NCBI RefSeq assembly: GCF_002954265.1
Contig: NZ_PPSL01000002.1
Span: forward strand, 682,001 to 746,000
Direction of reading: 5' to 3'
Origin: Flavipsychrobacter stenotrophus
GTDB lineage: Bacteria > Bacteroidota > Bacteroidia > Chitinophagales > Chitinophagaceae
Length of the DNA: 64,000 nt
Below, piece after piece: positions 52,775 to 60,398 of this stretch. The notes beneath the pieces were generated by a model. It saw nothing but the letters and a program-made list of their open reading frames with translations, made no database searches and was not told the origin of the DNA. Positions within the stretch are counted from its first letter, which is position 1. Every line of letters starts with the position of its first letter. The position numbers were made by a program, and so were the translations under genes.

Positions 52775-52826
52775 AAAGCCATTCGAAAATGGCCTTGTTG
52801 CAAAAGAATTCCTGAATTATATTTGT

Positions 52827-52857
52827 GTCCCGATTTTACAGATCGGGACATTTTTTT
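52827..52857 (+). terminator. Terminator after folE copy 1
   Basis: 8-bp stem GTCCCGAT (52827-52834) with ATCGGGAC (52842-52849), 7-base loop, seven T. It lies only eight bases before the tRNA gene, so the tRNA promoter is unclear: TATATTTG at 52818-52825 would start inside this hairpin. Confidence 0.75.
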
Positions 52858-52864
52858 GTGCGCT

Positions 52865-52938
52865 CGGGAAGTAGCGCAGCCCGGTAGCGTACATGGCTGG
52901 GGGTCATGTGGTCGCAGGTTCGAATCCTGTCTTCCCTA
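52865..52938 (+). tRNA. tRNA-Pro (GGG anticodon)
   Basis: A 74-base cloverleaf: acceptor CGGGAAG/CTTCCCT, D arm GCGC/GCGT, anticodon stem CATGG/TCATG with loop CTGGGGG (anticodon GGG, T33 present), T arm GCAGG-TTCGAAT-CCTGT. The GCGCAGCCCGGTAGCG D arm is typical of bacterial proline tRNAs. CCA is not encoded, as is common in this phylum. The first acceptor pair is C1-U72, a mismatch where proline tRNAs normally have C-G. A terminator follows. Confidence 0.9.
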
Positions 52939-52944
52939 CTCTTT

Positions 52945-52974
52945 AAAAGCCTCACAGCAATGTGAGGCTTTTTT
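52945..52974 (+). terminator. Terminator of tRNA-Pro
   Basis: 12-bp perfect stem AAAAGCCTCACA (52945-52956) with 52961-52972, GCAA loop, T run. Confidence 0.85.
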
Positions 52975-53024
52975 GTTTTGGATTTGCCGATTACTTGTAC
53001 GATGAGTGTCGGCGTCCCAACGGT

Positions 53025-53513
53025 CTATCTTTGCGGAGCCAATTCGACATTATATTTCTCAGGGCTAAAATGAAGATCAGTATTAAAATCTTCAGGACTG
53101 AGTTTTTCTTTTTGCATAAATGGACTTGAACCTTTTTCAAGCAATTCCGAATCACTTATATATTGATGTAACTTAAATGGAGCTTTAAGCCACCAATGAA
53201 TAAGGATAAAGCTAGAATCGTGCTTGTTGTAATATCCATAAACTTTAATAGTCCCATTGGAATTGGGATACAAAACATTCCATTTTAGTCCAAATAAACT
53301 TGACAAAGCGTCTTTATTAGAAGAGTCCATATTAAATGTAATTGCGTGCTGCACATTATTGACTTCAATAAATATATTATCCCCTGTAGATTCATAAAAA
53401 TAAAAATCAAAACACTCAAAATGGGATTTGTCGATTTGTTTTTTATTATTTTTCAAACTGCATGCTGTGAGAGTTAATAATATTATTAGGACTAATACTG
53501 GTTTCATTTTCAT
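53025..53513 (-). CDS. Hypothetical lipoprotein
   Basis: A 162-residue protein with a lipoprotein signal (KPVLVLIILLTLTACS, lipobox LTAC) and an unrecognised beta-rich body (FECFDFYFYESTGDNIFIEV, then VYGYYNKHDSSFILIHWW). The codon use is AT-rich compared with the genes before the tRNA, fitting an acquired segment. It lies immediately past the tRNA-Pro terminator, transcribed toward it. Confidence 0.65.
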   Translation of the reverse strand: MKMKPVLVLIILLTLTACSLKNNKKQIDKSHFECFDFYFYESTGDNIFIEVNNVQHAITFNMDSSNKDALSSLFGLKWNVLYPNSNGTIKVYGYYNKHDSSFILIHWWLKAPFKLHQYISDSELLEKGSSPFMQKEKLSPEDFNTDLHFSPEKYNVELAPQR

Positions 53514-53757
53514 TTTTTTTCACGGTATTTCATCGAATTTAGTAATGTCCACTAAGTCTTTCAGATAAAAGTTAGAACATTTTCCAGCCGCCCCGACTTT
53601 AAATTAAACGGGGATAAACTTGCCAATTGTTGCTAGTTTATTCCCGTTTTTGTTAGTTTGTTCCCAAAATTTCCTGTTTTTCGGTTCGAATTCATCTAAA
53701 CAAAATCCCTCTCTTGGCCTTTCCTTATCCTACATATGAATAAACTAGGGAATTGAA

Positions 53758-53765
53758 TATATTTG
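53758..53765 (+). promoter_or_regulatory. Putative -7 box of the SIR2 gene
   Basis: TATATTTG, 20 bases before ATG 53786. It lies inside the longer frame opening with TTG 53753, so it favours the ATG start. The gap 53514-53757 holds no other feature I can support beyond two related words (AGTTTATTCCCGTTTTTGTT, then AGTTTGTTCCC). Confidence 0.45.
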
Positions 53766-53785
53766 GGATTGATAATAGATTAGAT

Positions 53786-55111
53786 ATGGATTGTGAATGC
53801 GAATTTTGTAAAAATAAGCTCCCATTTGATGTGCCGTCCGAAATTGTTGATGCGGCTGTCACCGGTAATTTAGTAATTTTTGCTGGAGCCGGTATAAGCA
53901 CCGAAACAAATCACGTCTTCAAAGAAACGCTCTACCAAGATATTCGGCACGATTTAAATGTCGCAGACAACCAAACTATAGATTTTCCAAATCTAATGTC
54001 CCAGTATTGCAAACAAAGAAATGGGCGAAAGTTACTATTAGAAAAGATCAGGAAGCGTTTTGAATATTGTTTGCAATTCAAGGAATTATACAGAACAGCT
54101 ACAAGCTTTCACGAAGAACTCTCGTCAGTATACTCAATTGAAAGCATTTTTACCACAAATTGGGATGATTATTTTGAGCGTGAGTGTAACGCTATTCCTA
54201 TTGTCACGGCGCAAGATTTTGCTTTTTACAATACTGATGGAAGAAAAATATATAAATTACATGGCTCTATTGGTAATTACGGTAGTATCATAGCCACTAC
54301 AGAAGATTATTTAAGGTGTTATAAAAATTTGCGTAGCGGACTAATCGGAAGCCACTTGAAAACAATTTTAGCTACAAAAGTTGTTGTGTTTATTGGATTT
54401 TCTTTTTCCGATTTTGATTTCAATAAGATATACTCATATCTCAAAAAGGAGATGCAGCAGGTAATTCCCCACTGTTATATTGTGACACTTGATGAAACGT
54501 TTAGTAATAAGTTTTCAAAAGAGAAAGCAACAATTATTAATACAGATGGAACATATTTTGTTAGCACTATCAGAAAACACCTTGAAGGGATAAAATTTTT
54601 GATTCCTAAGGAAAGGTTGCAAACCGTAAGAGCACTTAGTGATATGCGCTCAGAAATTCATGAAAAATCTGTTGACTTTTTTTTAAGTACTAAAACACCG
54701 ACGGCTGTTTACAACTTGTTTTATCAAGATGGACTTCAACACGCCTTTGACTTCCTAGAATATCATTCTAAATCTGGACGCACGTTTAACCCTACGAGAA
54801 TAATAAATGCAATAAAGTCTTATGAGAATTTAAAATCAGAGTATCTAAAATGGAAAAACTATCCAGACTATGTCTATGTTGAGGGATATATTTCAGGATT
54901 GTATTCGATTCTCGCCGATGAAAAATTAAAGGAATTTCCCTTTTTCTATATTATGGGATTAGGTATGATAGGAACTGAAAAGCAATTTAAATCGCTTTTG
55001 AAGAAGCAGCATACTTACCACAAAACAGCTGATATAGTTGGTAATAAACACTTCAATATCATTCTGCAAAAAGAGTCACAAGTGGTTCCACATCATAGGC
55101 CATTTATCTAA
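53786..55111 (+). CDS. SIR2-like domain protein (probable NAD-dependent defence effector)
   Basis: A 441-residue protein. After a short Cys-containing start (CECEFCKN) comes a SIR2_2-type domain: FAGAGIS (32-38), TTNWDDYF (123-130), KLHGS (157-161, H159) and VVVFIGFSFSDFDFNKIY. These are the NAD-binding and catalytic features of SIR2-like enzymes used in anti-phage systems that deplete NAD+. The C-terminal 190 residues are helical and not recognised; they may sense infection. It stands alone beside tRNA-Pro in AT-rich DNA, a typical defence-gene setting. Start 53786 is supported by a -7 box at 53758; TTG 53753 is an alternative. Confidence 0.82.
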   Translation: MDCECEFCKNKLPFDVPSEIVDAAVTGNLVIFAGAGISTETNHVFKETLYQDIRHDLNVADNQTIDFPNLMSQYCKQRNGRKLLLEKIRKRFEYCLQFKELYRTATSFHEELSSVYSIESIFTTNWDDYFERECNAIPIVTAQDFAFYNTDGRKIYKLHGSIGNYGSIIATTEDYLRCYKNLRSGLIGSHLKTILATKVVVFIGFSFSDFDFNKIYSYLKKEMQQVIPHCYIVTLDETFSNKFSKEKATIINTDGTYFVSTIRKHLEGIKFLIPKERLQTVRALSDMRSEIHEKSVDFFLSTKTPTAVYNLFYQDGLQHAFDFLEYHSKSGRTFNPTRIINAIKSYENLKSEYLKWKNYPDYVYVEGYISGLYSILADEKLKEFPFFYIMGLGMIGTEKQFKSLLKKQHTYHKTADIVGNKHFNIILQKESQVVPHHRPFI

Positions 55112-55421
55112 TAGGGGCATTCCCAAATGACCTTTTTGACCTGGTTATAGTTCGAAAGTTGCCCAGGAGAGTGTCGACAAGTATTTACCAGTCCTTACCA
55201 GTTCTTACTCATGCTTCCCAAATCATCCTCAAAAGTGCCTTTAACGCAAGCAAGTCCTTGATAAAAGGTTCGACATTTGCCCTGTCTTCCCGACATAACA
55301 AGACAAGGCACCGGAAATGGTGCCTTGTTATTTGTAGTATCTTTTAAATCCTTTTGCAGGCTTGCAAATCAATGATAACACTTCTATCAGCTATTTTTAA
55401 AAGATACGGGAGAACTCTGTA
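55112..55421. other. 310-base gap with tRNA-Pro 3'-end remnants
   Basis: No gene. AGGTTCGA (55266-55273) followed by CCTGTCTTCCC (55281-55291) repeats the end of tRNA-Pro (52917-52936) with a 5-base insertion, then GAC and a hairpin ACAAGGCACC/GGTGCCTTGT (55303-55328). A second fragment GTTCGAAAGTTGCCCAG is near 55150 and resembles the remnant at 56850. TTACCAGTCC/TTACCAGTTC is a short direct repeat at 55187-55208. Confidence 0.6.
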
Positions 55422-55796
55422 TTAACCCAATGAATGGAACCCTACCTTGTTTCCTTCTGTGTCGATAAAAAGTGCAATGAAGCCCCTGTTGGCACCAATA
55501 GCAGTTTTCGGCAGAATAACTTTTCCACCGGCACTTTCTACCCTGCTTAATGGAACAGAAAGGTCATTTCCGCCATCTAAGTAAACAGTTGTGCCGGTCA
55601 TTGCAGGAACAAAATTTTCACCACAAGCAATTGCTCCGCCAAATCCGCCTTTTTGTGGATCAGACGGTAAATATGCATATTGCATATTAGGACTAGGGTC
55701 GTTATGAATTTGAGCAGCTAACACTGTAGCATAAAATGCTGTTGCTCTAGCGAAATCTGTTGCTGGGATTTCAAACCAATTTAGCGTATTTACCAT
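55422..55796 (-). CDS. VOC-family (glyoxalase-like) protein
   Basis: A 124-residue protein of the vicinal oxygen chelate fold: LNWFEIPATDFARATAFYAT, then GGNDLSVPLSRVESAGGKVI and GFIALFIDTEGNKVGFHSLG. The usual metal positions are only partly kept, so catalysis is uncertain. Such proteins often act in detoxification or antibiotic resistance. It lies 50 bases after ohr on the same strand and probably shares its transcript. Confidence 0.8.
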   Translation of the reverse strand: MVNTLNWFEIPATDFARATAFYATVLAAQIHNDPSPNMQYAYLPSDPQKGGFGGAIACGENFVPAMTGTTVYLDGGNDLSVPLSRVESAGGKVILPKTAIGANRGFIALFIDTEGNKVGFHSLG

Positions 55797-55846
55797 GTTT
55801 ATTAAAATTTATATGGGTGTTTATTATTATTTTTTATGTTAAGGAA

Positions 55847-56263
55847 TTAGTTTGGTACAACTTCATAAATGGCGTTGATATTTCCCTTAGTTGCTTTTGA
55901 ATACGAACAAATCGATTTAGTGGCTTCTACCAGTTTTTTCGCAGTATCGTAGTCTACATCATTTATTTTAACCAGAAGATGGGCGCCAAGATCATAATTA
56001 CCGCTATCATGTAATACACCAATTTTAGCTGTTACAGTAACTTCTCCGATTTTAATTTTTTCGAGTCCTGCAGCAATTGTTACACTTGTACCTAAACAAG
56101 CCGACCAAGCTGCTGCGAAAAGTTGTTCCGGATTGGTTGCGCCACCAGCACCACCCATTTCTTTAGGAAATCTGATATCGACATCCAATAGACCATCAGA
56201 TGATCTTGCGTGACCGTTACGACCTGCTAAGGTTGTCACTTCTGCTTCATAAACTTTTTCCAT
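55847..56263 (-). CDS. ohr: Organic hydroperoxide resistance protein (Ohr/OsmC)
   Basis: A 138-residue thiol peroxidase for organic hydroperoxides. The redox cysteines C56 (AAWSACLGTSV) and C119 (ATKSICSYSKA) and the active-site R20 (HARSSDG) and E46 (NPEQLFAAA) are present. It is divergent from an hxlR gene with shared operators, so it is probably controlled by that regulator. It lies in the AT-rich segment between tRNA remnants. Confidence 0.9.
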   Translation of the reverse strand: MEKVYEAEVTTLAGRNGHARSSDGLLDVDIRFPKEMGGAGGATNPEQLFAAAWSACLGTSVTIAAGLEKIKIGEVTVTAKIGVLHDSGNYDLGAHLLVKINDVDYDTAKKLVEATKSICSYSKATKGNINAIYEVVPN

Positions 56264-56286
56264 TTTTAAATTGTTTTTAAATTGCC

Positions 56287-56350
56287 TACTTTTGTACTTG
56301 CAAATTACAAGTGCAAATATAAAGACATTTACTTGTTATTTGCAAGTAAA
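56287..56350. promoter_or_regulatory. Divergent ohr-hxlR promoters with two operators
   Basis: Two inverted repeats: ACTTG-N7-CAAGT at 56296-56312 and TTTACTTG-N7-CAAGTAAA at 56328-56350, centres about 35 bases apart. They overlap the -7 boxes TACTTTTG (+, 56287-56294) and TATATTTG (-, 56314-56321). TACTTGCAAATTACAAGT-type sites are what HxlR dimers bind. Confidence 0.65.
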
Positions 56351-56366
56351 TAAAAAAATATTTTTT

Positions 56367-56795
56367 ATGGAGGATAAAAAAAAGGCAAGATCGAGCTGTG
56401 GAGTATCCCTATCATTGGATATTATTGGGGATAAATGGTCTCTATTAATTGTTAGAGACTTAGCTTATTTAGGCAAGGACACCTACGGAGATTTATTAAA
56501 GATGGAAGAAGGAATAGCTACCAATGTTTTAGCGGATAGGTTAGTAGTTTTAGAAAAAGCAGAGATAATTACTAAGGAAATTTTTGTGGGGAGTAAGTCA
56601 AAATTTAAATATAGATTAACCGAAAAGGGAATTGATTTATATCCAATTATAATGGAGATTATGTTTTGGGGTAGCAAATACTGCGAAGTAAAGCCCGAAC
56701 AAATAGGGATTGCTAAAATGACTAAACAACAGCGGGACGCGTTTACGAAGGATGTTATGAAGAAGCGACACAAAGAGTTAACTGAAAGGAGTTAG
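56367..56795 (+). CDS. HxlR-family winged-helix regulator
   Basis: A 142-residue regulator: CGVSLSLDIIGDKWSLLIVR, DLAYLGKDTYGDLLKMEEGI, ATNVLADRLVVLEKAEIITK and the wing KSKFKYRLTEKGIDLYPII are all typical of HxlR. C11 sits at the conserved N-terminal cysteine used by redox-sensing members (HypR, QorR type). It is divergent from ohr, so it probably senses electrophiles or peroxides and controls ohr. ATG 56367 is preferred; an upstream TTG would run through the operators. Confidence 0.87.
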   Translation: MEDKKKARSSCGVSLSLDIIGDKWSLLIVRDLAYLGKDTYGDLLKMEEGIATNVLADRLVVLEKAEIITKEIFVGSKSKFKYRLTEKGIDLYPIIMEIMFWGSKYCEVKPEQIGIAKMTKQQRDAFTKDVMKKRHKELTERS

Positions 56796-56833
56796 CATTT
56801 TAGTCAATATAATTACCTGGTGAATTGTATAGC

Positions 56834-56915
56834 GGTCATGAGGTCGAAGGTTCAAAAGTTGTCCAGCCTTCCCAACTGAAATTGCAAAGCTCAACCGAAA
56901 TGTTGGGCTTTTTCA
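56834..56915 (+). pseudogene. Decayed 3' half of tRNA-Pro with a terminator
   Basis: GGTCATG-A-GGTCG-A-AGGTTC (56834-56853) matches the 3' half of tRNA-Pro from its anticodon arm, with later positions diverged (CAGCCTTCCCAAC). It is followed by a hairpin AAAGCTCAAC/GTTGGGCTTT (56886-56911) and T run like that of the intact tRNA. The 5' half is missing. Confidence 0.6.
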
Positions 56916-56999
56916 TTACCCAACCAAACTCGCTCTAACTCACCAAATTACTTTACAATTTCACTAGATTTGACCTCAACTATTTATCGTTGATGACCC

Positions 57000-57302
57000 A
57001 TGCCTTTTATCTGTACATTCCAGCTCAACAATGGAGCAATTAGCGCAAGCGATGAAGTAGTATTCAAGCGATATATCGATGGTTCTTTTGGCGCATATCA
57101 TAGTCACAATGTGCCAATAGCTGAGGTGGTGGTAAATGGTCGATCAGGGTTCATTTATAGTAATGGTCCGGGATTCCCGTCCACTCTGGGAAAATTGGAG
57201 CCGGGTGATGTCATTACTCCTGAAACAAAGATCGCCTACTTTGCAGCAGATGGCGATGACATACCTTATGGACGCCCATATGCCGTTATTCGTTTCGATT
57301 AA
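57000..57302 (+). CDS. Hypothetical protein with a biotinyl/lipoyl-like end
   Basis: A 100-residue protein without signal peptide. The C-terminal part LEPGDVITPETKIAYFAADG, then DDIPYGRPYAVIRF echoes the strand pattern of biotinyl/lipoyl domains (GDxVxxGxxL, then V-x-Y-G-Q-P-L), but the modified lysine region is absent. No other member of a carboxylase or dehydrogenase complex is nearby. I do not assign a function. Confidence 0.5.
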   Translation: MPFICTFQLNNGAISASDEVVFKRYIDGSFGAYHSHNVPIAEVVVNGRSGFIYSNGPGFPSTLGKLEPGDVITPETKIAYFAADGDDIPYGRPYAVIRFD

Positions 57303-57366
57303 ATTTATACGTCTCCAAATGTGCAACAAAGCTTCTTTATGCAGATAATGAAAAAGGTGCACTGAT

Positions 57367-57756
57367 TTAAAATGCCTGTCTTTCCACTGCCGCAATAGTA
57401 TCGGTCGGGTGCGTATTAAATCCTATTCTTGCATTGGGTGCTTGTTTGTGAACGACATTGATCATCTGTTCAAACAACAGGAAGTTCTTTTCAGGAATGC
57501 GTATGCCCGCACCTATCAATACAATGTCAAACTGCGTCTGCTGTAATTTTTTCTCAAGGATATTTGCAGCTGTCAGGCCAAAATCTGTCCAGCATATTTC
57601 TGCTTCATGGCCTTTATCGCCGAGCTGCTGCGCTGCACCTTTTATGCCGGCCTCTACTTTTTGTGCGGTAAGGCCTGGTAATGCGGCAAATTCCGGACCG
57701 TTAAAATCAATAATGTAAGGATCAATTCCTACCAACAGTATTTTTTTAGGCGTCAT
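57367..57756 (-). CDS. Hypothetical Rossmann-like protein
   Basis: A 129-residue cytoplasmic protein with alternating strands and helices (KKILLVGIDPYIIDF, KGHEAEICWTDFGLTAANIL, FDIVLIGAGIRIPEKNFLLF, ARIGFNTHPTDTIAAVERQ). The overall form is flavodoxin/receiver-like but no phosphoacceptor or FMN motif is clear. It is 75 bases after the Crp-type regulator on the same strand and may be its target or partner. Confidence 0.55.
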   Translation of the reverse strand: MTPKKILLVGIDPYIIDFNGPEFAALPGLTAQKVEAGIKGAAQQLGDKGHEAEICWTDFGLTAANILEKKLQQTQFDIVLIGAGIRIPEKNFLLFEQMINVVHKQAPNARIGFNTHPTDTIAAVERQAF

Positions 57757-57831
57757 AATTTTGTGTTTTATAATGAAGACACAAAACTATCGGCAGTTGG
57801 GCCGCCCACCATTGACTTTTGGTAAGTTTTA

Positions 57832-58434
57832 CTAACCGTTGGTAAGTTTTTTCCTGATGCGGCTTAACGTCTCCGGCGTAAGGCCAAGATAGGAAGCAAT
57901 ATAGTGCTGCGGCACCCGCTGAAATAATGCAGGCCTTCGTTTCAACAATTCAAGGTATCTTTCTTCGCCCGATTTTAACTGCATATCGGCAATCTGCTGC
58001 TGCATATTTATTGCCCATTTCTGGTAGCCTTTTATATGGGCTTCCATCCACCACGGAAACCGGATAGAGGACTGCTCCCAGTTATCTTTGGTCAAGACCA
58101 GCACACGGCAGGGCTCAATAGCCTGAAAATTAAAATCGCTGGGTACCTTATTTCTTAGTGCAGGCAGATCGCCAATAAAGTGCCGCTCTTCCGCAAAGTA
58201 AACAACCGACTCTCTGCCCTCATCACTTACCACATATTGACGAAGGCATCCATTCAGCACAAACATGGAGAACGCGGGGATCATGCCTGCTCTTAATATC
58301 AGCTCATTGCGCTTATACTCCCGAATCTCCCATAGGCTGAGGAATTGATCAACTTCCGCCACAGAGACATTGACTCGTTTATTAACTTCTTCAGCGAAGA
58401 TGACCAGATCATTATTTGGGGAGTTAGTATCCAT
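57832..58434 (-). CDS. Crp/Fnr-family transcriptional regulator
   Basis: A 200-residue protein with a cNMP-binding-like N-terminal beta-roll (REYKRNELILRAGMIPAFSM, FVLNGCLRQYV, VYFAEERHFIGDLPALR) and a C-terminal helix-turn-helix (VPQHYIASYLGLTPETLSRI, then RKKLTNG). The cAMP-contact residues of Crp are not conserved, as usual in Bacteroidota members. ATG 58434 is chosen; 58488 would add a hydrophobic stretch foreign to the family. It is upstream of the Rossmann-like gene. Confidence 0.85.
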   Translation of the reverse strand: MDTNSPNNDLVIFAEEVNKRVNVSVAEVDQFLSLWEIREYKRNELILRAGMIPAFSMFVLNGCLRQYVVSDEGRESVVYFAEERHFIGDLPALRNKVPSDFNFQAIEPCRVLVLTKDNWEQSSIRFPWWMEAHIKGYQKWAINMQQQIADMQLKSGEERYLELLKRRPALFQRVPQHYIASYLGLTPETLSRIRKKLTNG

Positions 58435-58616
58435 ACGTTTTACAATAGAGTATATTGCTACAAGGTAGTAATTAATACTTATGCCCACGGCAAATGGAAG
58501 AGCTTATAGGCGTTTAAGGAATGCTTGATTAGGTCCGGTAATTTATCTTCCAAACATATAAATGATTAAATTCGGTTGTTCCAACAACCAATTGATCAGC
58601 AACAAAACCTCTGTTT

Positions 58617-59141
58617 ATGAAATTGATCGCGCGCATTGCTCTTATTCTCCTTTCAACTGGTATCTTTCTTGTACCAGATGGATATTCCCAGTCTAAGTCC
58701 TCGACGGCTAAAAATGTTCACAGGCCGGACAGAACGAATAGATCCAATCATACGACTGACCATACCACGGCCTATGTAAATGCCATTAGTGAGTATATCA
58801 AAGCTGTATACGTAAATGGTGTTGTACGCCCTGACACTTTGTTCATCGGCAAGAATGTTGATATGCCCAACATTAAGCTACCCCATACTATAGAAGGCAT
58901 AACTACGGTATTAATAACCAGCGAGGCAGCACAAAACAAGTTGTCTTATCGTAAGACTCTGGTGTACCTGAACGTAGTAGGGTGGCCCGAGCGCGACAAA
59001 TCAGAATTCATTATTGTGAGGTTCAACGAGTTTAAGCCACAGCATAATTGTACTATTCATTTTAAACGGAATGCAAAAACCCGGCAAATGGATCTGGAAA
59101 GCCTGAAATTTGACTACCCCAACGGGCAGAAGACAAAGTAG
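58617..59141 (+). CDS. Hypothetical secreted protein
   Basis: A 174-residue protein with signal peptide (KLIARIALILLSTGIFLVPD), a His/Thr-rich linker (NRSNHTTDHTTAYVN) and a beta-rich domain (VNGVVRPDTLFIGKNVDMPN, LVYLNVVGWPERDKSEFIIV, FNEFKPQHNCTIHFKRN). No family recognised. Stands alone, divergent from the Crp-type gene, with about 180 bases between. Confidence 0.6.
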   Translation: MKLIARIALILLSTGIFLVPDGYSQSKSSTAKNVHRPDRTNRSNHTTDHTTAYVNAISEYIKAVYVNGVVRPDTLFIGKNVDMPNIKLPHTIEGITTVLITSEAAQNKLSYRKTLVYLNVVGWPERDKSEFIIVRFNEFKPQHNCTIHFKRNAKTRQMDLESLKFDYPNGQKTK

Positions 59142-59197
59142 AGTATGTGCCCTTGAAACGTGGTGGCTTTTTTGTTTACGGCAGTTTTATTTCACTG

Positions 59198-59718
59198 ATG
59201 CCCGATGAAAAATAAAATCTAATCGGGCATGGATTGGAGGTTAATTTATTGTTTTTCATGTGGTTGTGATTTTGGGTTATGCCCGATCGTGCCCGATAAA
59301 TGAGAGCGGGAGCGAAAGAGCGGAGAGCGGAGAGCGGTGTCTCAAAGAGAACCGGCCCGATGCGAGACTGCCAATAACAGGGCCTCAACCCCAGCCCTTC
59401 TCCAAAGGAGAAGGGAGCGCTAAAAGTCCACGCTATCGCGTGGTGACTGTCATTGGATAATGATTGCGGGGCAACCCGAATAACCCCTGCCAATGACGTC
59501 TTAGCGAAACTAAAGAGAGCCGGCCCGATGGTAGTCGGTCAGAGACCGACAACAGGCGTTTTCTGGAGTATGCCCGATGAAAAATAAAAACTAATCGGGC
59601 ATGGAGTTGGGGTTAATTGTTTGGCTTTCATGTGGTTGTGATTTTGGGTTATGCCCGATCGTGCCCGATAAGGTGAGAGCGAGAGCGGAAGGGCGGAGAG
59701 CGGTGTTTTCTCAAAGAT
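59198..59718. repeat. Two copies of a GCCCGAT-bracketed repeat (about 145 bases)
   Basis: Copy A (59198-about 59343) and copy B (59570-about 59718) share ATGCCCGATGAAAAATAAAA, the inverse ATCGGGCAT 15-16 bases later, TTTCATGTGGTTGTGATTTT, GGGTTATGCCCGATCGTGCC and a GAGAGCGG-rich tail. Part of the unit (CCGGCCCGATG) recurs at 59352 and 59520. Confidence 0.75.
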
Positions 59719-60220
59719 ATTTTTGTGTTTCCGCCAGTGGTGGTTTTTCTGTGTTTCCGGCAGTTTTTTTGGGCTCGTTTCCTCTGGATAGTTATCTGGT
59801 TAAGGGTTTTGGCGGTTTTTTAAAACCGCCAGTTTCCGCAGTTTTCCGCAGTTTTTCTGCACTTTTCCGCAGTGTTTCCGCCAATCGGTTGGCTGAACCA
59901 AGATCCATAGGATCAAAAGATCTCAAAGCATATTTCTGTAGACGGGCAGAAGCTGTTCTGCCCCTGCGTAAGGTGTTGATTAGGGTCCATATGTCAAAGA
60001 GCATACAGGAAATTTTCCTGAATTGAATGCAATTTAATGTGAGGAATTGAATCTTTAAAATAAAGATATTCACAAAATTTGAATAAAAAATGGCTGAAAT
60101 GCCCTGTGGGAAAGGGTTTGAGATGGGTGATTTTCTGTGGATATGTTTTTTCCAAGCGGGTGTCTGCATCACAAGTGTTCGAAACTTCATTATCTGTAAC
60201 AAACTCCCCATATAATGTAA

Positions 60221-60310
60221 CTTCTTTCGCCCCTTCAGGGCTAGGTCCACTTCCTTTTTTAATACCCGGGGCTACACCCCGGGCTATTATATTTCGGTCT
60301 TTCAGACCTG
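60221..60310. repeat. REP-like three-hairpin cluster
   Basis: Three adjacent hairpins: GCCC-CTTCA-GGGC (60229-60241), CCCGGGG-CTACA-CCCCGGG (60265-60283) and GGTCT-TTC-AGACC (60296-60308), embedded in TTTCGCCCCTTCAGGG and CTATTATATTTCGG. Such GC-rich units are dispersed in many Bacteroidota genomes. Confidence 0.6.
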
Positions 60311-60398
60311 TTTTATCACGTTTCAACACTTGAGGGTCTGCATTTACCCAGACGCAGCGGACGCTTCGGACCTGGTAGAAAAATGAGGTACTTCCGGC

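Larger units (their letters stand above)
59142..60398. other. 1.26-kb gene-free stretch made of repeats
   Basis: Reading frames here look artificial. It contains two long imperfect direct repeats (from 59198 and 59570), a CCCTTCTCC/GGAGAAGGG hairpin (59395-59415), a GTCGGTC/GACCGAC hairpin (59534-59550), a low-complexity run of TTTCCGCAG/CCGCCAG words (59720-59890) and a three-hairpin cluster (60221-60310). No rRNA, tRNA or CRISPR array. Confidence 0.7.

Noticed and set aside
52818-52825. TATATTTG as the tRNA-Pro promoter
   Set aside because: Transcription would start within the folE terminator hairpin and no TTTG box sits at the right distance; left unassigned.
59601-60333. Several open frames in the repeat-rich stretch
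   Set aside because: They run across hairpins and repeats, change frame between repeat copies, and show no protein-like composition.
59142-60398. Possible CRISPR array
   Set aside because: Only two long unequal repeats with unrelated spacing; no regular repeat-spacer unit and no cas genes.
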